Origin: Shewanella atlantica
Lineage (GTDB): Bacteria > Pseudomonadota > Gammaproteobacteria > Enterobacterales > Shewanellaceae
Assembly: GCF_003966265.1 (NCBI RefSeq)
Contig: NZ_RXNV01000001.1
Location: forward strand, 186,001 to 250,000
Length of the DNA: 64,000 nucleotides
Reading direction: 5' to 3'
Made by a program: the position numbers and the translations under genes. Under the pieces are notes generated by a model. The model was given only the letters and a program-made list of their open reading frames with translations. It searched no databases and was not told the DNA's origin. Shown piece after piece: positions 59,336-64,000 of the stretch (position 1 is the first letter of the stretch; every line of letters begins with the position of its first letter).

Positions 59336-61453
59336 TTAGAGGTGCTTCACTCGTCGCTTAACCTCTTCCTGCTTACCATAGTTAAATGGTCGGGCATCGG
59401 GACTTCCCAGGTAACCACAAACACGACGTGTCACAGAAACCCGGCTTGGCTCATGGTTACCACATTTAGGGCAAGTAAAGCCCTTACTGGTACATTCAAA
59501 CTCACCGGTATAACCGCAATCGTAACACTCATCAATTGGCGTATTTGTTCCGTAATAAGGAACACGGTTGTAGCTATAATCCCAGACATCCTCTAATGCT
59601 TCGAGGTTATTCTGCATATTCGGATATTCGCCGTAACAGATAAACCCGCCGTTGGCTAAGGCCGGATAAGGCAGTTCGAAGTCGAGTTTATCGTATGGGT
59701 TTACGGCTTTTTCAACATCGAGATGGAAGCTGTTAGTGTAATAACCTTTCTGTGTCACACCTTCGACGACACCAAAAATTTTAGTATCGAGCTTACAGAA
59801 ACGACTACACAGATTTTCACTCGGTGTACTATATAGGCTGAAACCATAACCTGACTCATCTTTCCACTTAACCGTCGCCGCTTTCATATACTCAACGAGG
59901 GCAATCGATTTTTCCCGCAATAACTCGCAGTCATAGACGTGCTTATCGGTGCCATACAGTGCATTAATGGTCTCGTGAAGCCCGATGTAACCCAAGGAGA
60001 TCGATGCACGACCATTTTTGAAAATCGTAGATATATCATCGTCGGCACGCAGACGTACTCCACATGCACCTTCCATATAAAGGATCGGAGCCACTCTGGC
60101 TTTTACGCCCTCTAAACGTTCGATACGGGTATCCAAAGCTTTACGGGCAATAAGCAGACGTTGATCGAGAATACGGTAGAACTCGGCCTCATCACCATTA
60201 GCCTCTAGCGCTACACGAGGCAGGTTAAGACTCACCACACCTAAGTTGTTACGTCCTTCATGCACCAATTCACCATCTTCCTCATAAGTGCCGAGGAAAC
60301 TACGACAGCCCATAGGCGTCTTAAATGAACCGGTAACCTTCTCTACCTGCTCATAGTTGAGAATATCCGGGTACATGCGGGTACTGGCGCACTTAAGTGC
60401 CAGACGCTTGATATCGTAGTTACAATCACCATCTTTATGGTTGATACCATCACGAATGGCGAAAACTAACTTAGGGAATACCGCAGTCTTACGGTTCTTA
60501 CCTAAACCTGCAATTCGTACCTTCATCATAGATTCTTGAATTAAACGAGACTCCCATGAAGTCCCTAATCCGAACCCGAAAGTAACAAATGGAGTTTGGC
60601 CGTTTGCCGTGTGCAAAGTGTTCACTTCATATTCCAGAGACTGGAATGCATCGTGACACTCTTTCTCGGTTTGAGTCGTCGCAAATGCTTTGGCATCTGT
60701 GATCCCCCAAGTCAGAGCAACCTGATAATGTTTATCGTAGCTCTTTGCTACAAATGGCGCTAACACTTCATCGATACGGTTGATCGTAGTTCCGCCATAA
60801 ATATGGCTGGCCACCTGAGCGATGATCTGTGCTGTCACAGCGGTCGCTGTCGAGATAGACTTAGGCGTCTCAATCTCGGCGTTGCCCATCTTAAAGCCAT
60901 TGGTCAACATACCGGCAAGATCGATCAACATACAGTTGAACATAGGGAAGAATGGCGCATAATCCAGATCGTGATAATGGATCTCACCAGACTCATGAGC
61001 CGCAACCACATCTTTAGGTAATATGTGGCGAGTGGCATAATGCTTAGCCACAATACCGGCCAACAGATCACGTTGAGTCGGGATCACTTTAGAATCTTTA
61101 TTGGCATTTTCGTTAAGCAGGGCAGCATTACTCTGCTCAACCAGGCCTTTAATCTCTTGGTTCAAGCGGCTGCTGGTCTCGCGATGAAGATCTCTGTCAT
61201 GACGATATTCGATGTAAACACGAGCGAGGGATTTATAGGGCCCTTCCATCAATTGGTTTTCAACGATATCTTGCAGGTCATGAATATCAACTTCTGGCAC
61301 GTCAGCAACGCTCTTCGCCACTTTTTGGGCAACCTGAGCTGCATAGTCATTATCATCAATACCTGCCGAGTTCGCTGCAGCCGCTACAGCATCTCTAATC
61401 CTTGTTTCGTCAAAAGGCGTGCGGTAACCATCCCGCTTTATAACCACTGGCAT
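59336..61453 (-). CDS. nrdD: Anaerobic ribonucleoside-triphosphate reductase
   Basis: A 705-residue class III ribonucleotide reductase. An N-terminal ATP-cone (MPVVIKRDGYRTPFDETRIRDAV..., about residues 1-90) senses ATP/dATP. The catalytic core has a zinc site near the C-terminus (CYDCGYTGEFECTSKGFTCPKCG, about 641-663) and the glycyl radical in RRVCGYLGSP (about residue 680). It reduces NTPs with formate under anoxia and needs NrdG to be activated. Upstream lie two tandem NrdR boxes and an Fnr-type site, fitting control by dNTP status and oxygen. Confidence 0.98.
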   Translation of the reverse strand: MPVVIKRDGYRTPFDETRIRDAVAAAANSAGIDDNDYAAQVAQKVAKSVADVPEVDIHDLQDIVENQLMEGPYKSLARVYIEYRHDRDLHRETSSRLNQEIKGLVEQSNAALLNENANKDSKVIPTQRDLLAGIVAKHYATRHILPKDVVAAHESGEIHYHDLDYAPFFPMFNCMLIDLAGMLTNGFKMGNAEIETPKSISTATAVTAQIIAQVASHIYGGTTINRIDEVLAPFVAKSYDKHYQVALTWGITDAKAFATTQTEKECHDAFQSLEYEVNTLHTANGQTPFVTFGFGLGTSWESRLIQESMMKVRIAGLGKNRKTAVFPKLVFAIRDGINHKDGDCNYDIKRLALKCASTRMYPDILNYEQVEKVTGSFKTPMGCRSFLGTYEEDGELVHEGRNNLGVVSLNLPRVALEANGDEAEFYRILDQRLLIARKALDTRIERLEGVKARVAPILYMEGACGVRLRADDDISTIFKNGRASISLGYIGLHETINALYGTDKHVYDCELLREKSIALVEYMKAATVKWKDESGYGFSLYSTPSENLCSRFCKLDTKIFGVVEGVTQKGYYTNSFHLDVEKAVNPYDKLDFELPYPALANGGFICYGEYPNMQNNLEALEDVWDYSYNRVPYYGTNTPIDECYDCGYTGEFECTSKGFTCPKCGNHEPSRVSVTRRVCGYLGSPDARPFNYGKQEEVKRRVKHL

Positions 61454-61486
61454 TGTTTAATATCTCCTCAAGTGACGCTGAATTTA

Positions 61487-61533
61487 ACACCACATATAGT
61501 GTATTCATGACTATCCAGCACAATATGTTGCGT
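61487..61533 (-). promoter_or_regulatory. Tandem NrdR boxes upstream of nrdD
   Basis: ACACCACATATAGTGT (61487-61502) and GCACAATATGTTGCGT (61518-61533) both match the NrdR consensus acaCwAtATaTwGtgt with few mismatches. Their starts are 31 bp apart, three helical turns, the classical spacing of NrdR operators. NrdR represses nrd genes when dATP is high. Confidence 0.85.
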
Positions 61534-61561
61534 ATTAAGCTACAAACATCACAAGAGAACA

Positions 61562-61575
61562 TTGATCTCGATCAT
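61562..61575 (-). promoter_or_regulatory. Fnr-type box upstream of nrdD
   Basis: TTGAT-CTCG-ATCAT matches TTGAT-N4-ATCAA with one mismatch. nrdDG is Fnr-activated in E. coli. The site is upstream of the NrdR boxes, so activation by Fnr/EtrA from a position near -41 is plausible. Confidence 0.75.
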
Positions 61576-61602
61576 ATAAATTTGGATGTGAGAAAAGAAC
61601 AA

Positions 61603-61633
61603 AAGATAAGTGCCTATGGGGCCACTTATCTCT
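61603..61633 (-). terminator. Terminator of the 61743-62474 gene
   Basis: On the minus strand GATAAGTG and CACTTATC (61623-61630 and 61605-61612 on the plus strand) form an 8-bp stem followed by TTTTGTTC. It insulates the upstream gene from the nrdD promoter. Confidence 0.7.
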
Positions 61634-61742
61634 GATTTGACCCTTGACCCTGACACAAAAGAGGGCTAGATGAAGGATAAGAGTGGTAAAAATTGTGGAT
61701 AAAAATTACTTATTCTTTTCAAAGAGGAAGATACCTGTTGAG

Positions 61743-62474
61743 TTATGCTTTCCCAAGAGCAAGATAGCTGCTGAGTTGACCGCTGGCTTGTTGATTATCT
61801 CCCATCGAAGCGGCTAACTGCATGACAGATTTTAACCCCTGCCACTGCTCACGAGAACTCTGGGTTAATTCAACATCGCCCCTGAGATACACATTCAGTT
61901 GGGCAGAGACTCTCGTGGCTTTCTGGCTGATCACCGGACTTTGTGCATTTCCCATCCCATCTATGACACTCTCGGCATCATCGAGTAATTTTATTAACAC
62001 ACCTTCGGTACCTGACGAAGCTCCCTCACCCTTTTCAGCCTGAGCAGTTTCTAGCTCATTACGCTGCTCCTTAATAAAGGACTTCAGATCTTCCGGCTTA
62101 GTTGTAGGATCCGGAATATCGAAACCGCCTTCCGATAATCGTGTCAGTTGTGAATCAGACAAGATCCCATCCTGATACAGGCGCTGTACCAATCTTGGAA
62201 TATCCTGGGTCGTGAAGTTTCCGGAGCTAAAGAAGTCTTTAGCCATGCCCTCAATTTTTTGAGCTCTTTGCGCTCGGGGGGAGAGAGAGACAGACTCATC
62301 TTTAACCGCTTCTTTCGATGAAGACGCACGCGTCGATTGAGATTGACTTAAGCTTACTTTGTCGCTGCTCTTCCCCGCCTCAGTCTGCTGGCTGTTAACG
62401 CCATAGGCATCGGCAACATTAGGGGCAGTGGAGAGCTGGCTTGCGGCACTGGTAGCATTAGCTATTGGATTCAT
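61743..62474 (-). CDS. Unrecognised cytoplasmic protein, 243 residues
   Basis: I do not recognise the family. There is no signal peptide or membrane helix. The first 80 residues are low-complexity Ser/Gln/Ala/Thr-rich (SQSQSTRASSSKEAVK) and contain KVSLS and ESVSLSPRAQRAQKI, a pattern seen in flagellar-export substrates such as FlgM, though no further similarity is evident. The rest is helical and polar, with a Glu-rich stretch (KEQRNELETAQAEKGEG). A start at the ATG 62474 gives MNPIANATSAAS; an upstream TTG at 62507 would add 11 residues and lacks a good ribosome binding site. It is followed by its own terminator, before the nrdD promoter. Confidence 0.7.
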   Translation of the reverse strand: MNPIANATSAASQLSTAPNVADAYGVNSQQTEAGKSSDKVSLSQSQSTRASSSKEAVKDESVSLSPRAQRAQKIEGMAKDFFSSGNFTTQDIPRLVQRLYQDGILSDSQLTRLSEGGFDIPDPTTKPEDLKSFIKEQRNELETAQAEKGEGASSGTEGVLIKLLDDAESVIDGMGNAQSPVISQKATRVSAQLNVYLRGDVELTQSSREQWQGLKSVMQLAASMGDNQQASGQLSSYLALGKA

Positions 62475-62630
62475 TGTCAAAAAGTCGGCGTAAAAGAACT
62501 GATGCAATCAACAAGCAGGAATCATGCCGAAACGATAGCGAATCAAGACTTTAGCGATTAAAAATAGTATTTAACCAGAGGAAGAACAGATGGAGTCAAT
62601 TTAGGAGTCGAATGTGTAGCAGAGGAATAT

Positions 62631-62672
62631 GCTATCGCTGAATTGGCCACATTAAGCAACAACAGCGATAGC
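62631..62672. other. 10-bp-stem hairpin downstream of the 62698-63210 gene
   Basis: GCTATCGCTG (62631-62640) pairs perfectly with CAGCGATAGC (62663-62672) around a 22-base loop. No T-run follows on either strand. It shares GCGATAGC with the 37421-37448 palindrome. Confidence 0.5.
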
Positions 62673-62697
62673 TAAACACACTATATGCTTGGACTAA

Positions 62698-63210
62698 CTA
62701 GCCATGCTTCGCAGAAGAGCGTTTCGAACCTTCCTGAATACAGGCTTTAAAATTACCCATTGAAATTTCTTTTGCATGTAGCTCCAAACCACCAGCATTT
62801 TTGTAAGTGGTATAATCTTTATTCGGCATCTCATTGGAAACATACCAATCATTTAAATCGACATTATCGGCACATGAGCCTTTAAAAGTTAATGTCCAGG
62901 TATTTCTCAAGAAACATTTTTTAGCCGTTTGTATATAAGTATCTTCAACCTTTACCGTATCGCCCTCTGAGCCGTAGATCTGTGTAACTGTAACCTCTGT
63001 AGAAGGGCCATCAATCCCTCCCTTATGTTTATTAATAAATAGGTTCCAATTTCCTTGAAGCTGGCTATTTTCAAGAATAAAGCTGTCACACTTAGTTATC
63101 CCGTAGTCATGAAATGCCCCGATCAAAATTTGATCATCATCAGCAATTGCAAAATTGCTTAACAACACAGTACTCACTAGCGTACTTTTTAGAATTGTTT
63201 TAATTGTCAT
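62698..63210 (-). CDS. Unrecognised exported protein, 170 residues
   Basis: A protein with a signal peptide (ILKSTLVSTVLLSNFAIA, cleavage expected near ADDDQ) and a mature domain of about 145 residues with four cysteines (CDSFILEN, CFLRNTWT, CADNVDLN and CIQEGS), which could form two disulphides in the periplasm. No family is recognised. The gene is monocistronic, with the ATG at 63210 and a purine-rich TAAGGAAAA just upstream. It lies beside another unrecognised gene, and nothing in the neighbourhood suggests a role. Confidence 0.78.
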   Translation of the reverse strand: MTIKTILKSTLVSTVLLSNFAIADDDQILIGAFHDYGITKCDSFILENSQLQGNWNLFINKHKGGIDGPSTEVTVTQIYGSEGDTVKVEDTYIQTAKKCFLRNTWTLTFKGSCADNVDLNDWYVSNEMPNKDYTTYKNAGGLELHAKEISMGNFKACIQEGSKRSSAKHG

Positions 63211-63764
63211 CAGTTTTCCTTAAATGATGTGATGAGTAAAGTCTAATGTTCACAGCGGCAAAATTAACGTTGGCGATAGCCTGCACCAATTTTCATTAAT
63301 TTTGCTTTCCCCTTCCCCAACCCAACTCTCTGGGCATAATCATGATTACCCGAGTATTGATGAGAAGACACTAGTTTAAAAGATTAACGATACCGAAGAG
63401 GGATATAGACTAACGGCGAAAATTCATGCTCCCTTAACGGCTAAAAATACTTGTTGCGTTAATTGGTAGTGGAGCCTACGTCATTTACATTTTATTAACA
63501 ACAGGCGAGTGAGTTGCCTGACTGTATTTTAATCTGAAGTATCTTTTATTTTTGGAGAGGCGGGGAAATAGTGTTTTATAGATACGCTGTCCCCATCGAT
63601 AAATTCGTTATCGCAAAGCCTTTATCACAGGCAACGGTTATCATTGTGGCAGTGAGAGCAATATTGATATTAACAAAACCATAAATAGGGTAATTGCTTG
63701 AGACACAAGATATTATGATTGACAACTTTGCATCCGACATAAGCTTCGTGAACCAGGAAAGGTA
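63211..63764. other. Intergenic region before the MarR gene
   Basis: About 550 bases without a credible gene. I see only a small hairpin CAGGC-GAGTGAGTT-GCCTG near 63504-63522 and AT-rich sequence. Confidence 0.55.
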
Positions 63765-64000
63765 CTATTTCCTGTTCAGATCTTCGGTCACGGTTAAACA
63801 CATATCCCGCAGGGACCCAATATCCGTCTCATCCAAGGTGACTTTATTGAGTAACACCTCTTTTAACGCCAAGGCATGCTGTTTAAGTTCCAGCCCGGCG
63901 TCTGTGGTTTTAATCACTTTCTTGCGTTCATCTTTGACATCGACACTGCGGCTCACTAACCCTTTCGTCTCCAGCCTTTTAACTATGGGAGTTAAGGTTC
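63765..64000 (-). CDS. MarR family transcriptional regulator (partial, 5' end outside window)
   Basis: The C-terminal part of a winged-helix regulator; the frame continues past the right edge. Visible residues read LTPIVKRLETKGLVSRSVDVKDERKKVIKTTDAGLELK, the recognition helix end plus the beta-hairpin wing (DxRxK pattern) typical of MarR/OhrR proteins, followed by the C-terminal dimerisation helix. MarR proteins repress efflux, catabolic or peroxide-defence genes and respond to small aromatics or oxidants. Whether the redox cysteine of OhrR-type members is present cannot be seen. It is read on the minus strand and ends at 63765. Confidence 0.88.
   Translation of the reverse strand, partial: TLTPIVKRLETKGLVSRSVDVKDERKKVIKTTDAGLELKQHALALKEVLLNKVTLDETDIGSLRDMCLTVTEDLNRK

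Overview
The window looks like a chromosomal segment of a marine gammaproteobacterium, most probably Shewanella. The evidence is gene content and order: fabB, mnmC, yfcL, aroC, prmB, smrB, sixA and fadJI lie in the order known from E. coli and Vibrio. Lineage-typical genes add to this (VF530-type DNA-binding protein, DUF3379 partner of an ECF sigma factor, HTH/DUF3612 regulator, solitary outer-membrane barrel, yibL). Operator-like sites for FadR, PsrA, NrdR and Fnr also fit this group. I see no rRNA, tRNA, CRISPR array, prophage or intact insertion sequence.

Layout. 1-4433 (+): end of a large hybrid histidine kinase followed by cheR, a receiver-less cheB and a REC-GGDEF diguanylate cyclase, a signalling operon mixing phosphotransfer, methylation and c-di-GMP. 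4434-15943: the fabB to sixA housekeeping block, mostly on the minus strand. It includes an MnmC whose methyltransferase half seems to have lost its SAM loop, and repeat-rich DNA with a four-copy 102-bp array before sixA. 16128-24532 (+): genes that interrupt the usual sixA-fadJ order, namely an M16 metallopeptidase, a 1447-residue propeller/PAS/GGDEF/EAL protein, and a two-gene peptide locus. That locus encodes an exported polypeptide of twelve 13-residue repeats and a 39-residue protein ending in WWN. 25107-28570 (-): fadIJ beta-oxidation operon behind a PsrA-like box.

28992-36030 (+): six-gene moxR-DUF58-DUF4381-batA-batB/TPR-batD operon, a probable envelope-stress or chaperone-like system with two MIDAS-bearing VWA proteins. 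36137-37397: ECF sigma factor with DUF3379 membrane partner. 37548-47664 (+): putP, fadL (FadR-like box and a 30-bp perfect palindrome upstream), a glyoxalase-fold protein, a 313-bp MITE-like element, a SIMPL protein, and an RND efflux pair followed by DUF2892 and periplasmic rhodanese genes. 48268-51178: secreted subtilisin with PPC and P domains, and a VF530 protein.

51285-64000: an unrecognised protein divergent from the HTH/DUF3612 regulator, an alcohol dehydrogenase/SDR pair divergent from a LysR regulator with a clear LTTR-type operator, an outer-membrane barrel, ribA, yibL, and nrdDG with tandem NrdR boxes and an Fnr-type box. Two unrecognised proteins and the end of a MarR regulator cut by the right edge follow.

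Fatty-acid metabolism is the common thread: fabB (synthesis), fadL (uptake), fadIJ (degradation), each with candidate operators. The least explained locus, and my best candidate for something new, is the 13-residue-repeat peptide gene with its small partner at 23825-24532. An inverted repeat there could mask the ribosome binding site of the first gene.
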